From the NCBI GenBank assembly GCA_034440575.1, contig JAOTOL010001219.1, forward strand, positions 310,001-374,000: a DNA stretch of 64,000 nt. The letters are read 5' to 3'. This document shows positions 11,106-23,965 of this stretch, in pieces (position 1 is the first letter of the stretch; each line of letters opens with the position of its first letter). The position numbers were made by a program, and so were the translations under genes. Under the pieces are notes generated by a model. The model searched no databases. It saw only the letters and a program-made list of their open reading frames with translations, and had not been told where the DNA came from. The DNA comes from Imbricaverruca yamaguchii (lineage: Eukaryota > Arthropoda > Thecostraca > Neoverrucidae).

Positions 11106-13610
11106 TGTCCACCTGACTCACCTGTCGCTATACCACCCCAGTCAACTGGCCGCACTTCAGAGGAGGTGAAGTTGGTTTGCACTAGTTCCGGTATCTTTAC
11201 AAACGGGAGCTGAATTGTTGACCCTGTCCGCTCATTAGCTGTTGGAAGGTCTGCTGTGATATCGTGAAGGGTGCAGGAGGTGGCTGTTAACAATATTAGT
11301 GGGGGCCATAGCAGCGTGGGAAAAAGTGGTTCGCTGACCTGGAGTCGGACAATAAAAAATGTGTATCGGAGCCCTCCAAGAAAAAGAAGATATTCCTGCT
11401 CATGGAGTCGGAGAATAGAAAAACATTGCCTCGGACCCCGCCCCCCCCCCCCCATAAAAAACAGAAAGCTACTGGTGTCGGAGCCCAAAAAAGATTGCTG
11501 AAAAGCATACAAGCCGCTTACTTACAAGCATACTTACACCCATTTACTGGACCCTAAGTCACTTCAATCACGCCCACTTAATTCACTCGCACTTACTAGG
11601 TTTTTCTCCGGAAAGCTCTCAAAACTTTGTCTCAACCCGAGTATACCCAACCAATCGAGACAAAGATCTTCGCACAAAGGGAAGGGGACAAAGCAGCGAG
11701 GCGAAACGCGCGGTCAAAGTGTGGTCGCTGTGTAAACATGACTGCAATATTTACACAATTTCAAGACCGCTGCTTGACCTCAATTCCTGTCGCCTTTAAT
11801 AGGAATTCATACGTCAATACGGTGTTACCTTTTTTCTTCAATTATATGGGAATCAATACACTGAAGATATATGTTCCTAATCATGAAATTACGTTGTCTT
11901 TATCCTAGATCAAAACATGAATCGGGCGAGACCGTCCCAATAATTTGTTAATTCTCCTACTCTAGTACGGATATTGTCCTGTCCTGACGGCGACGTATCC
12001 AAGGGTGGTCAAATGATGAAATGATAGATTTTTCGTAACTATTTTAAATGACGTCTCATTGTGACCATAAATGGCCCGGAGAACGTAATAACTCCGTACA
12101 TGCACGGTTACTGCAGTTGCTGAAGTGATAAAGCTACTATTCAGATGCTTTTCTCTTGATGGGTTACTGTAGTTTTGCGAATTGAGGTGGAATTCATACT
12201 AAAGTAACCCAAGGTCTTTTGCATTTTTTAAAGCATTTACATGGCTCCCAAAAATAGGTCTTCTGCCATCAATGATGTTCGCTAACTGGTGCTATTTTAT
12301 GCATTTCAATTCGAAATTGAATGCTCTATTTCATGAAGTTAACAGAATTACTGAAAACGTTCTGAGATGTCCAGAATTACGTTCTCCGGTAATCTCCGAT
12401 TGGAATGCGGCTGGAGAACAGGACCTCGGGTCCGATATGCGAGTATATGACGTCATTGTGCATATTTCGAGTTCCACTATGGTCGCAAGATATGGCAGCA
12501 ATACGAGAGGTTTCGTAATGGAGATTTTTTGGTGTAACGCCAGTATTTCCCGGAATTATGAAGAAGAATCGTGGTATATTCCAATATTTCCTTCTGAAGC
12601 GTCATTTCGACAGAATTCTGAAGACATACAAAAACCTAATCCCTCATATCTTTGTTATTTAGAATGAGACGAGATTGACGCGAGCCGAATGACGATTCAT
12701 CTGTGGTTAAAGAGTGATTGATACAGAGTGCTGGGCCGCCGTCCTGCCAGTGTGAAAATATCCTGGAGGGTAATTGGCTGAGGTAATAACTAGTTCCGAA
12801 ATTTGCATTATTTTTTTCTCTATTGTTTCTATGCTATGTCGATGCTTTTGTTTCGTTCGGATTTGGAGGCATCGTGCACGCCAACGATTACCTGAGTAAC
12901 CCCCCCCGCGAGTTCGGCCTTGATTGGGGCTTAGACTGAGCCAGGACATAGTTTGTAACTGTGCGATCCGTACCTATCTGATATAAACAAGGTCCCCACC
13001 ACAAATGTGTGGGATTTTGCAGCAACATTTCCTTCATGTCATTTCCTTGCACCTTCAATATCAGTTCTTCCAGGCAAAATAAATATATGTATAGCCAGAG
13101 TTGAATGTATTTATTAAAAGCATATTTGCAGATTCATACACACATGCATAACATGCAATATGTTTGACACATGCACAATGCAATCCAAACAACCAGCACA
13201 AACTTGTAGGTATTCTGATATAACATAATATGCTTCCTGGGCAATTGAGTGCAACCTGCATTTCATGCCTTATGACCTGCTATGCCATACTCTTCTGTTC
13301 TGTTGTCCAGGCTTCTAATTTGTATGATGGACTGGAAACTGCAACTGCATTTTTGGAGCTGTACTGAGATCCTGGAAACAAAATGTCATCCATTATTGAC
13401 ACGTTTCATTCGGAGAATAAAAAAGTTCAACATTTGCAGTCACAATCCTGGAGAATAAAATGTCCTTAGGTCTCCATACTCCAGGAGAGGCCCAAAATTC
13501 CCACCCTGGGCCATAGTGGCGTCGCACTGTCGGTGTTGAATCTGAAGCAGTTTGGGGATCAGTGTGTCAGCGGCTGCTGTTGCGCTCCGAACTGCGCGCG
13601 CGCGACGTCA
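11106..13610. other. no gene recognised; possible MITE at 12076-12389
   Basis: Diverged GGAGTCGGA-containing repeats lie at 11335-11490 next to a C homopolymer. A perfect 14-bp inverted repeat, CCGGAGAACGTAAT at 12076-12089 and its complement at 12376-12389, encloses about 290 bp and could mark a small nonautonomous DNA element. An open frame across it (12272-12667) has no recognisable domain. The remainder is anonymous AT-rich DNA. Confidence 0.35.
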
Positions 13611-13619
13611 GCTGTACGC

Positions 13620-16190
13620 AGAACAGAACAGAACAGAACAGACATGTATTAAGGCCATCCACAATTAGCTCGTGGCTATTATAGCCTCACGTCATGCAAA
13701 TAAAAAAGATGTCGGCAAAGGTATCATACATACAGTTAACGTATACAAACAGTCATAAAAGCAGACACATAAATAAGGCGTTAAGTGCCTCCACAATCCG
13801 GGTTCCTACGCAAGTGACGTTTTAGGTGCGGCCCAAACAGGGGGACGGGTAGCCGAGTCAGATCTGGCGGCAAGGCATTATACAGTCTAGCCGTACGACT
13901 ACAAAAACGTCGCTTGCCCATGTTCGTTCGCGATCTGGGCACATGCAGATTGCTGTCTTGCCTGGTGGTCCTGTCGCGCGTCTGTGATACCAGAGCAAAT
14001 TCGCAGGCTAGTGAGTCTGGCTCTCCCAGGCGGCGCACCTTGTGCAGCAAGGTCAGCGTGTGGTACTGAGCGAGGTCCCGCGCGTTCAGCCAGCCCAATT
14101 TCTCCAGCAGGTCCGATACATGATATAATTTTTTGCGGCCGAAGATTACTTTTGCTGCATAGTTAATAATGTTTTGGATGCGAGACAGATTCTTTTCCGT
14201 TCCATTGCCGTACACCGAAATACAATACCGGGTCTGTGACAGTACCAAGGCATTGACTAAAGCGGAAATGACAGCGGGCGGCAGGTAGCTCCTCAGATGC
14301 GATAGACCACTCAAAGTACCGAAGCAGCGCCTAGTGATAGTGGAGACATGGGAGTCCCAGCTGAGAGAGCGGTCAAAGATGAACCCGAGATTTTTTGCTT
14401 CCGAGATGGGAATTAGATTGTGATCACGAAATTTTACGGTAATTTGGTGGGTGTGGCGCAAATTTTGCTGACTCCCCAGCAGCATTAGTTGCGTCTTTCC
14501 GGCATTCACTTTGAGGCCGTTTGCACGAAACCAAGAGTCAAGAGAGGCCAAAACATATTCCATCCTCGTGACGATATTTCCAAATTCCGATTGTTTACCA
14601 CTAACCAAAATTTGGGTGTCGTCCGCATATTGGACTACCACTGCACCTTCAACGAACAGACTGAGGTCGTTGGCGAAGATGCAGTAGAGGAGCGGGCCGA
14701 GAGCAGATCCCTGAAAGACACCAATGCCGTTGGGAAGCGGAGTAGACTTTTTGAGATTGCCCAGATTGTCAGTGAGGCTGACACTCTGGGTATGATCGCA
14801 AAGGTATGCAGACAACCAAGAAGTGTCGATACCGTGGATGCTTAATTTAGTCAAGAGTCTTGAGTGATCAATCACATCAAAGCATTTGCTCAAGTCCAGC
14901 AGGCAAAGAAGGGATAACTCTCCTCGATCATTGGCGGATAGGATATGATCGGAGATGGAAGTCAGCGCGGTTTCTGTCGAGTGACGTGGACGGAAACCGT
15001 GCTGGGTTGAGGACAGGAGGTGGTTTTGGGACATGTAGTTGTAGAGCTGTTGGTAAATGGCACGCTCAACAATTTTGGCAATGACAGGAACTATGGAAAT
15101 AGGACGGTAATTAGAAGGGCTGGTAGGATCGCCAGACTTAAAAATAGGATGAACTAGGGAGTGCTTCCAGGATCGAGGAATATCAGAGAGGGAAATGCTG
15201 GAGTTGACCAAATGCAGGAGCATCATGCCGATCGAGTCAAAAGACAGGCGCACCATGTGTATGCTGACCCCGTCCTCGCCGCAAGCCGACGAGCCATTCA
15301 TCCCAAGGATGACGGTCCTTAGCTCTGACAGCGTCAGAGGTGCCACCGAAAACGTACAGGCGCCAACACGTGGTAGACGGCATGCTTGGTCTGGCATCTC
15401 TCCCATCTCTCTCACCTCACTCGCAACACGCGGACCAATGCCAACGAAATAGTTGTTGAGTTCGTCAGGCGTGGTGTCGGGCACCTTACAGACAGGCTTC
15501 CCACCACTGACGGTGGATCTGATGTGCTGCCACATCGATCGACGTCCGTCCTCCTGGATGCGCCGCTGAATGTCATTGCGGGTGCCACCGCGTATGGCGG
15601 ACCGTACCGCTCTGTTTAGGACGACATATTCTTGTGACCTGTGACCGTATTCAGTCAACGCCACGCGACGGCGAGAGATTATATTTTTGGTTGGCTCGGT
15701 GACATAAGGGGCGCTGGGATTACGAATGGACACGGCTCTGACCGGAGCATGAGCGTCGAAAATCGGTACAAACACATTGAGAAAACAGTCCCACTTTTGA
15801 GTGACAGTTGACAATGAAAACACACCATGCCAGTCAGCATTAATAAGGTGAGCATGAAGCGCAGCTTGGTCGACCCGGTGGAGACAGCGAGACCGAACAG
15901 CTAATCGGCGCGGGCGAGAGCGAGGTACATTGATCAAAGCACGGATAAAATAATGTGGACTAAAATGACAGAATTGGGTTACGCAACGTTTCACAAAATC
16001 GGGGCAGTTGGTAATTAATACATCAAGTAGGGATCCTGTTGAGTAAGTAGGAGATGAAACACACTGAGTCAAGGAGTGGTCAGATATAAAATCACAAAGC
16101 ATCTTTTTGGCGGAGTCGTGATCAGATTTTAAAAGGCAGCAATTAAGATCACCGTAGATCAACACCTTTGTCTGAGTATAATACACCACA
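13620..16190 (-). mobile_element. 5'-truncated non-LTR retrotransposon (LINE), endonuclease tail plus reverse transcriptase
   Basis: The minus strand carries one open frame (16189 to 13781, about 800 codons) without internal stops. It opens inside the apurinic endonuclease domain: VLIYGDLN, then SPTYSTGSLLDVLITN. The reverse transcriptase follows with IFKSGDPTSPSNYRPISI, QHGFRPRHSTETAL, LLDLSKCFDVIDHSRL (motif A), GVFQGSALGPLLY (motif B, with Phe where Pro is usual), VVQYADDTQI (catalytic motif C), GLKVNAGKTQ (D) and NLGFIFDRSLSW (E). The C-terminal part ends CSRTARLYNALPPDL. The layout fits the CR1/Jockey group, clade not resolved. The 5' part is missing: the frame has no ATG at its open end and the upstream DNA is unrelated. 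The 3' end, at the left, finishes in four to five TGTTC pentamers (13620-13645). The long intact frame suggests recent insertion, but truncation makes it non-autonomous. Confidence 0.92.
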
Positions 16191-16369
16191 CTGAGTCAGA
16201 AACACACTGAGTCAGACGTGTGCACCACTCAAGTTGAATGAAGAATCGACTCATTAACGAGTCGTTTTTGGATGAGTCGCGAGTTGAATCGGTTCTTTTC
16301 CCCAAAATATATCTTGAGTAGTGAGTTGAATCACTTATTTTTAAAAAATGGGTTGAATCATGAGGCCGT

Positions 16370-16990
16370 TGTGTTGTCAGTTGCCATTGTTGGGGGTGTC
16401 ACTTGGGCGGCCCGTCCCCAACTGATGGTCGGAGCCGCTCCGTTGTGTTGTCAGTTGTCATTGCTGGGGGTGTCACTTGGGCGGCCCGTCCCCAACTGAT
16501 GGTCGGAGCCGCTCCGTTATGTTGTCAGTTGTCATTGCTGGGGGTGTCACTTGGGCGGCCCGTCCCCAACTGATGGTCGGAGCCGCTCCGTTGTGTTGTC
16601 AGTTGTCATTGCTGGGGGTGTCACTTGGGCGGCCCGTCCCCAACTGATGGTCGGAGCCGCTCCGTTGTGTTAGTTGTCATTGTTGGGGGTGTCACTTGGG
16701 CGGCCCGTCCCCAACTGATGGTCGGAGCCGCTCCGTTGTGTTAGTTGTCATTGTTGGGGGTGTCACTTGGGCGGCCCGTCCCCAACTGATGGTCGGAGCC
16801 GCTCCGTTGTGTTAGTTGTCATTGTTGGGGGTGTCACTTGGGCGGCCCGTCCCCAACTGATGGTCGGAGCCGCTCCGTTGTGTTGTCAGTTGTCATTGTT
16901 TGTTGGGGTGTCACTTGGGCGGCCCGTCCCCAACTGATGGTCGGAGCCGCTCCGTTGTGTTGTCATTTGTCATTGTTGGGGGGGGGGGGG
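16370..16990. repeat. 74-bp minisatellite, ~8 copies (70-bp variants)
   Basis: Units contain TGTCACTTGGGCGGCCCGTC and CCAACTGATGGTCGGAGCCG at a 74-bp period. Some units lack GTCAG and are 70 bp. The array ends in a 13-G run near 16977-16990. Confidence 0.95.
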
Positions 16991-17594
16991 AGTGTGACGG
17001 GCGACGCGGCAGTCCTTCCGGGCGCAATTTGCACGAGCTGATTGCAAGGTTCGTTCACGTTCCGTTGCAGAGTACGTTGCATGGCTGGGAAGCGGTGTGC
17101 AGTAGAGGCCACCACACAGCTTAGCTGGTGTTCCTAGCTGGTATACTTTGGTCGATATGACTTGCCGCCTAACCAAAGAACCAACCGACTAACCATATCT
17201 CTGACAGCTCATTGCATCACCAGGTTCATATCTGTATGGAATGCGTTTTTGTTTTCTATCACCGTGATACACTGCATGTGTTCCCTAATATTACGAACTT
17301 GGGACATATTTCGCAGAGGACACCGATGGAATAATTCGCGAACCGAACCGTGGGTTTTCTTCATGCTCCCTGGGTGTCCATTGGTCTTCATTTTGTATAT
17401 GTATCAATCTTGTTTGTCTCACACAACTCTCAGTAAGCAAACGCCAGCCGACTCGTATCGAGATGAACGCATCTGGCGGAGTCACCGTCGCCCGCACGTG
17501 GCAACCCGTGGAGGTCATGCGATCATTATGGTCGGTGCGCCCTGAAGCCCAAATAACAAGCAGGTGGCAACACTAATGCGCGCACGCGACGATT
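16991..17594. other. no gene; possible eroded SINE tail near 17500-17556
   Basis: No coding signal seen. The end (GTCGGTGCGCCCTGAAGCCCAAATAAC) matches the tail of the 51783-52142 retroelement and the ends near 25262 and 53240, so this is probably a degraded copy of the same family. Confidence 0.4.
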
Positions 17595-19100
17595 GTACGT
17601 CCGCTGTATAGTCCCGAGCGGCGCTCTCCGCCCACTTCTCCGTCCGCTGTGTAGTCCCGAACAGCGCTCTCCGCCCACTTCTCCGTCAGCTGTGTAGTCC
17701 CGAGCGGCGCTCTCCGCCCACTTCTCCGTCCGCTGTGTAGTCCCGAACAGCGCTCTCCGCCCACTTCTCCGTCAGCTGTGTAGTCCCGAACAGCGCTCTC
17801 CGCCCACTTCTCCGTCAGCTGTGTAGTCCCGAGCGGCGTTCTCCGCGCACTTCTCCGTCAGCTGTGTAGTCCCGAGCGGCGCTCTCCGCCCACTTCTCCG
17901 TCAGCTGTGTAGTCCCGAGCGGCGCTCTCCGCCCACTTCTCCGTCACCTGTGTAGTCCCGAGCGGCGCTCTCCGCCCACTTCGTCAGCTGTGTAGTCCCG
18001 AGCGGCGCTCTCCGCCCACTTCGTCAGCTGTGTAGTCCCGAGCGGCGCTCTTCGCCCACTTCGTCAGCTGTGTAGTCCCGAGCGGCGCTCTCCGCCCACT
18101 TCGTCAGCTGTGTAGTCCCGAGCGGCGCTCTCCGCCCTTCCGTACCTTGTAGTCCCGAGCGGCGCTCTCCGCCCACTTCTCCGTCACCTGTGTAGTCCCG
18201 AGCGGCGCTCTCCGCCCACTTCTCCGTCACCTGTGTAGTCCCGAGCGGCGCTCTCCGCCCACTTCTCCGTCAGCTGTGTAGTCCCGAGCGGCGCTCTCCG
18301 CCCACTTGTCCGTCACCTGTGTAGTCCCGAGCCGAGCGGCGCTCTCCGCCCACTTGTCCGTCACCTGTGTAGTCCCGAGCGGCGCTCTCCGCCCACTTCG
18401 TCAGCTGTGTAGTCCCGAGCGGCGCTCTCCGCCCACTTCTCCGTCACCTGTGTAGTCCCGAGCGGCGCTCTCCGCCCACTTCGTCAGCTGTGTAGTCCCG
18501 AGCGGCGCTCTCCGCTCACTTCTCCGTCACCTGTGTAGTCCCGAGCGGCGCTCTCCGCCCACTTCGTCAGCTGTGTAGTCCCGAGCGGCGCTCTCCGCCC
18601 ACTTGTCCGTCAGATGTGTAGTCCCGAGCGGCGCTCTCCGCCCACTTGTCCGTCAGATGTGTAGTCCCGAGCGGCGCTCTCCGCCCACTTCGTCAGCTGT
18701 GTAGTCCCGAGCGGCGCTCTCCGCTCACTTCTCCGTCACCTGTGTAGTCCCGAGCGGCGCTCTCCGCCCACTTCGTCAGCTGTGTAGTCCCGAGCGGCGC
18801 TCTCCGCCCACTTCGTCAGCTGTGTAGTCCCGAGCGGCGCTCTCCGCCCACTTCTCCGTCAGCTGTGTAGTCCCGAGCGGCGATCTCCGCCCACTTGTCC
18901 GTCAGCTGTGTAGTCCCGAGCGGCGCTCTCCGCCCACTTGTCCGTCAGCTGTGTAGTCCCGAGCGGCGCCCTCCGCGCACTTCTCCGTCAGATGTGTAGT
19001 CCCGAGCGGCGCTCTCCGCCCACTTCGTCAGCTGTGTAGTCCCGAGCGGCGCTCTCCGCCCACTTGTCCGTCAGCTGTGTAGTCCCGTGCGGCGCTGTCG
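17595..19100. repeat. ~40/43-bp satellite array, ~36 copies
   Basis: Units contain CTGTGTAGTCCCGAGCGGCG followed by CTCTCCGCCCACTT and a variable spacer (CTCCGTCAG, CGTCAG, GTCCGTCAC), giving lengths of 39-43 bp. The length variants are intermixed, indicating unequal exchange. Confidence 0.95.
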
Positions 19101-19392
19101 GCCCACATGTGCGGACCTGGCTGTGGCCGGGCTGCTAACGACGTGAGGCACCGTGTGACGCCGGCGGCATCAGGTTCACGGTCCGATGATCGATCGCCGC
19201 CCACCGCGTGTCGTCACAGACCCCGACACTGGCTGTGCACGCGTGCCTCGCCGCTGGTGCTATCCTAGCGCGTGGGATCTGGCCTCGCCGCTGGTGCCAT
19301 CCTAGCGCGTGGGATCTGGCCTCGCCGCTGGTGCTATCCTAGCGCGTGGGATCTGGCCTCGCCGGTGGTGGTGAAGTCGGCGGCGCGGCGTC

Positions 19393-19672
19393 ATGTCGGA
19401 GTTCCGGTGTCTGTTGCCGACGTCCTGTCGGGGTTCGGGTGTCTGTTGCCGACGTCCTGTCGGGGTTCGGGTGTCTGTTGCCGGCGTCCTGTCGGAGCTC
19501 CGGTGTCTGTTGCCGACGTCCTGTCGGAGTTCCGGTGTCTGTTGCCGACGTCCTGTCGGGGTTCGGGTGTCTGTTGCCGACGTCCTGTCGGAGTTCCGGT
19601 GTCTGTTGCCGACGTCCTGTCGGGGTTCGGGTGTCTGTTGCCGACGTCCTGTCGGGGTTCGGGTGTCTGTTC
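19393..19672. repeat. 32-bp minisatellite, ~9 copies
   Basis: Unit TGTCGGRGTTCSGGTGTCTG plus TTGCCGACGTCC at a strict 32-bp spacing (19394, 19426, 19458 and on). Three repeats of GTGGGATCTGGCCTCGCCG precede it at 19270-19365. Confidence 0.93.
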
Positions 19673-20770
19673 CTATCTAGCCGTCTGTCGACTTCGCGAT
19701 GGACCTCCACGTAACTTCTACGCCTTACTTCGTGATGGCCCGCTGGCTCGTCATGTGGTGTAGACGGTGACCTTGTGACCCAGGCCGTCGCCGGCGGGCA
19801 CGTCTGACTACAGTCTGGTGGGCGCCCCACGCTCGAGTCTGCGCCCTGCCCCTACACGCAAGGTGTGGTCTGTCGAGCTGTCCTTGTTGGATCATACCAC
19901 CTGGTCTCTCGACCCACTGTCAGGTGCCACCGGTCGCCACGAGTGGGACTAGGTGGGGCTGGATTGATAGTTGATTTTGAACATTGATTATCGAGATCAG
20001 ATGTGTTTGTTGTATAGCCAGCGACATGATAGCCCTAGCCAGTAGTAGCCAGCAGTAGCCAGTGATAGAGCGCGTGCCCCGACGGCTCCCGGCGTCGAAC
20101 CACGAGCTGACACCGATGGGTTGCTACATGTGTGCGTATACGCTATTGAACGATGTGTGCGCCACATTGGATCTCAGCGCTGCGACGGTCTTAATGAGCA
20201 GAGCGCGGAAGAGGTCTCGGAGCCGGGAAAGGCTGTTTTGAAGACGTTCGCTCCCTTGCAACGCTCATGGGGTCAATGGATTGATCATGAGTTCAAATCT
20301 CAACTGTCCTGTACCTTGCCCCTACGGCACTGATCACGAGCTCCAATTTCAAGTGTTTTGCACTCTCACCTCGCCCCTACGGCACGGAGCATGAGTTACA
20401 ATCTGAAGTGTCCTGCACCCTCCCTCGCCCATACGACTCTGATTGTGTAACGCAATCAGTATTTCGCGATGATCGTCACGGGTAGAGCTAGAACTCGCGC
20501 TGCGTGCCAGGCGCTGAGTGCGAGCTGTTCAGAGTTGGCTGCATCAGCACACTCGCCAGCAGCCGTCCTGACGGGCTGAGCCAGCTGCTGCCGTGCGGCT
20601 GCAGCGGCTGCTGGCGGAATTTCCGCTACTTGGGGAGATGTCTCGATGGCATGCTGGTTCAAACTTGTTCAGTTGTGGCGTGTTTCTTGGCACCTCCGTG
20701 GCGGAAGGGGATGTTACTATGGCAACACGGGCCGACGCTGCAGTTGTGCGACTTTATGCTGGAAGTTCGC
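19673..20770. other. no gene; short diverged repeats
   Basis: AGTAGCCAG repeats occur near 20040-20065. Three diverged copies of a ~60-bp unit containing TCGCCCCTACGGCAC-like sequence lie at 20280-20450. No coding or RNA gene signal could be supported. Confidence 0.45.
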
Positions 20771-20774
20771 GCAC

Positions 20775-22415
20775 TGTGCCGCCGGGGTTACGTCTGTGGA
20801 CTGTGCCGCCAGGGTTACGTCTGTGGACTGTGCCACCAAGGGTTACGTCTGTGGACTGTGCCACCAAGGGTTACGTCTGTGGACTGTGCCACCAAGGGTT
20901 ACGTCTGTGGACTGTGCCGCGAAGGGTTACGTCTGTGGACTGTGCCACCAGGGTTACGTCTGTGGACTGTGCCGCCAAGGGTTACGTCTGTGGACTGTGC
21001 CGCCAAGGGTTACGTCTGTGGACTGTGCCGCCAGGGTTACGTCTGTGGACTGTGCCGCGAAGGGTTACGTCTGTGGACTGTGCCGCCAAGGGTTACGTCT
21101 GTGGACTGTGCCACCAAGGGTTACGTCTGTGGACTGTGCCGCGAAGGGTTACGTCTGTGGACTGTGCCACCAAGGGTTACGTCTGTGGACTGTGCCGCCA
21201 AGGGTTACGTCTGTGGACTGTGCCACCAAGGGTTACGTCTGTGGACTGTGCCGCCAAGGTTACGTCTGTGGACTGTGCCACCAAGGGTTACGTCTGTGGA
21301 CTGTGCCGCCAAGGGTTACGTCTGTGGACTGTGCCGCGAAGGGTTACGTCTATGGACTGTGCCGCCAAGGGTTACGTCTGTGGACTGTGCCACCAAGGGT
21401 TACGTCTGTGGACTGTGCCACAAGGTCAGCAAGGGTTACGTCTGTGGACTGTGCCGCGAAGGGTTACGTCTGTGGACTGTGCCGCCAAGGGTTACGTCTG
21501 TGGACTGTGCCGCAAGGGTTACGTCTGTGGACTGTGCCACCAAGGGTTACGTCTGTGGACTGTGCCGCCAAGGGTTACGTCTGTGGACTGTGCCACCAAG
21601 GGTTACGTCTGTGGACTGTGCCACCAAGGGTTACGTCTGTGGACTGTGCCGCGAAGGGTTACGTCTGTGGACTGTGCCGCCAAGGGTTACGTCTGTGGAC
21701 TGTGCCACCAAGGGTTACGTCTGTGGACTGTGCCACCAAGGGTTACGTCTGTGGACTGTGCCGCCAGGGTTACGTCTGTGGACTGTGCCGCCAGGGTTAC
21801 GTCTGTGGACTGTGCCGCCAAGGGTTACGTCTGTGGACTGTGCCGCCAAGGGTTACGTCTGTGGACTGTGCCGCCAAGGGTTACGTCTGTGGACTGTGCC
21901 GCCAAGGGTTACGTCTGTGGACTGTGCCGCCAAGGGTTACGTCTGTGGACTGTGCCGCCAAGGGTTACGTCGTGGACTGTGCCCCAGGTTATCTGTGGAC
22001 TGTGCCGCCAGGGTTACGTCTGTGGACTGTGCCGCCAAGGGTTACGTCTGTGGACTGTGCCGCCAGGGTTACGTCTGTGGACTGTGCCACCAAGGGTTAC
22101 GTCTGTGGACTGTGCCCCAGGTTAAGGGTTACGTCTGTGGACTGTGCCACCAGGGTTACGTCTGTGGACTGTGCCACCAAGGGTTACGTCTGTGGACTGT
22201 GCCGCCAAGGGTTACGTCTGTGGACTGTGCCGCCAAGGGTTACGTCTGTGGACTGTGCCGCCGGGGTTACGTCTGTGGACTGTGCCACCAAGGGTTACGT
22301 CTGTGGACTGTGCCGCCAAGGGTTACGTCTGTGGACTGTGCCGCCAAGGGTTACGTCTGTGGACTGTGCCGCCGCGGTTACGTCTGTGGACTGTGCCGCC
22401 AGAGTTGCGTCTGCG
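20775..22415. repeat. 28-bp minisatellite, ~58 copies
   Basis: Unit GCCGCCAAGGGTTACGTCTG plus TGGACTGT. Units alternate between GCCGCC, GCCACC and GCCGCG starts and some are 27 bp. The period is not a multiple of 3 and contains no stop, so all three plus frames are open for 500-640 codons. These are array artefacts, not proteins. Confidence 0.97.
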
Positions 22416-22619
22416 GATAATAACCTAGCCAATAGGCCCTACATGCCCAATGTAGTTGATGCGCCCCAAAGCCCCCTAGCCAAGAGGCGCGTTATAGGAA
22501 TGACCTAGTCAAGGAAGGGCCCTTAGTGGATGCCTAAGACTTCGGAAGAGCGTTTGAGCAGTGTGTTATTGATGTCAATTAAATAGCAATGTCCTTTATA
22601 GCGGCGCAGCGGTATACAC

Positions 22620-23965
22620 CGTTTCCTGACCGTGGAAGGGTCGCTGTGTCGGAGACTCGCTGACCGTGGAAGGGTCGCTGTGTCGGAGACTCGCTGACCG
22701 TGAAAGGGTCGCTGTGTCGGAGACTCGCTGACCGTGGAAGGGTCGCTGTGTCGGAGACTCGCTGGCCGTGAAAGGGTCGCTGTGTCGGAGACTCGCTGAC
22801 CGTGGAAGGGTCTCTTGTCAGGGACACGCTGACCGTGGAAGGGTCGCTGTGTCGGAGACTCGCTGACCGTGAAAGGGTCGCTGTGTCGGAGACTCGCTGA
22901 CCGTGGAAGGGTCGCTGTGTCGGAGACTCGCTGACCGTGAAAGGGTCGCTGTGTCGGAGACTCGCTGACCGTGGAAGGGTCGCTGTGTCGGAGACTCGCT
23001 GACCGTGGAAGGGTCTCTGTGTCAGGGACACGCTGACCGTGGAAGGGTCGCTGTGTCGGAGACTCGCTGACCGTGGAAGGGTCGCTGTGTCAGAGACTCG
23101 CTGACCGTGGAAGGGTCTCTGTGTCAGGGACACGCTGACCGTGGAAGGGTCGCTGTGTCGGAGACTCGCTGACCGTGGAAGGGTCTCTGTGTCAGGGACA
23201 CGCTGACCGTGGAAGGGTCGCTGTGTCGGAGACTCGCTGACCGTGAAAGGGTCGCTGTGTCGGAGACTCGCTGACCGTGGAAGGGTCGCTGTGTCGGAGA
23301 CTCGCTGACCGTGGAAGGGTCTCTGTGTCAGGGACACGCTGACCGTGGAAGGGTCGCTGTGTCGGAGACTCGCTGACCGTGGAAGGGTCGCTGTGTCAGA
23401 GACTCGCTGACCGTGGAAGGGTCTCTGTGTCAGGGACACGCTGACCGTGGAAGGGTCGCTGTGTCGGAGACTCGCTGACCGCGGAAGGGTCTCTGTGTCA
23501 GGGACACGCTGACCGTGGAAGGGTCGCTGTGTCAGGGACACGCTGACCGTGGAAGGGTCGCTGTGTCAGGGACACGCTGACCGTGGAAGGGTCGCTGTGT
23601 CGGAGACTCGCTGACCGCGGAAGGGTCTCTGTGTCAGGGACACGCTGACCGTGGAAGGGTCGCTGTGTCAGGGACACGCTGACCGCGGAAGGGTCTCTGT
23701 GTCAGGGACACGCTGACCGTGGAAGGGTCGCTGTGTCAGAGACTCGCTGACCGTGGAAGGGTCTCTGTGTCAGGGACACGCTGACCGTGGAAGGGTCTCT
23801 GTGTCGGAGACTCGCTGACCGTGGAAGGGTCTCTGTGTCAGGGACACGCTGACCGTGGAAGGGTCGCTGTGTCAGAGACTCGCTGACCGTGGAAGGGTCT
23901 CTGTGTCAGGGACACGCTGACCGTGGAAGGGTCGCTGTGTCGGAGACTCGCTGACCGTGCAGCCT
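22620..23965. repeat. 34-bp minisatellite, ~39 copies of two subtypes
   Basis: Unit GACCGTGGAAGGGTCGCTGT plus GTCGGAGACTCGCT, alternating with a second subtype ending TCTCTGTGTCAGGGACACGCT. Blocks of the two subtypes recur in similar order (compare 22835-23110 with 23135-23400), showing duplication of multi-unit segments. Confidence 0.96.

Noticed and set aside
12272..12667. 131-codon open frame as a gene
   Set aside because: No domain, no splice or promoter context, and it overlaps a putative inverted-repeat element.
20504..22508. Three overlapping 510-638-codon plus-strand frames
   Set aside because: The 28-bp unit shifts frame each copy, so all three frames give the same peptide repeat, the signature of an array and not of a gene.
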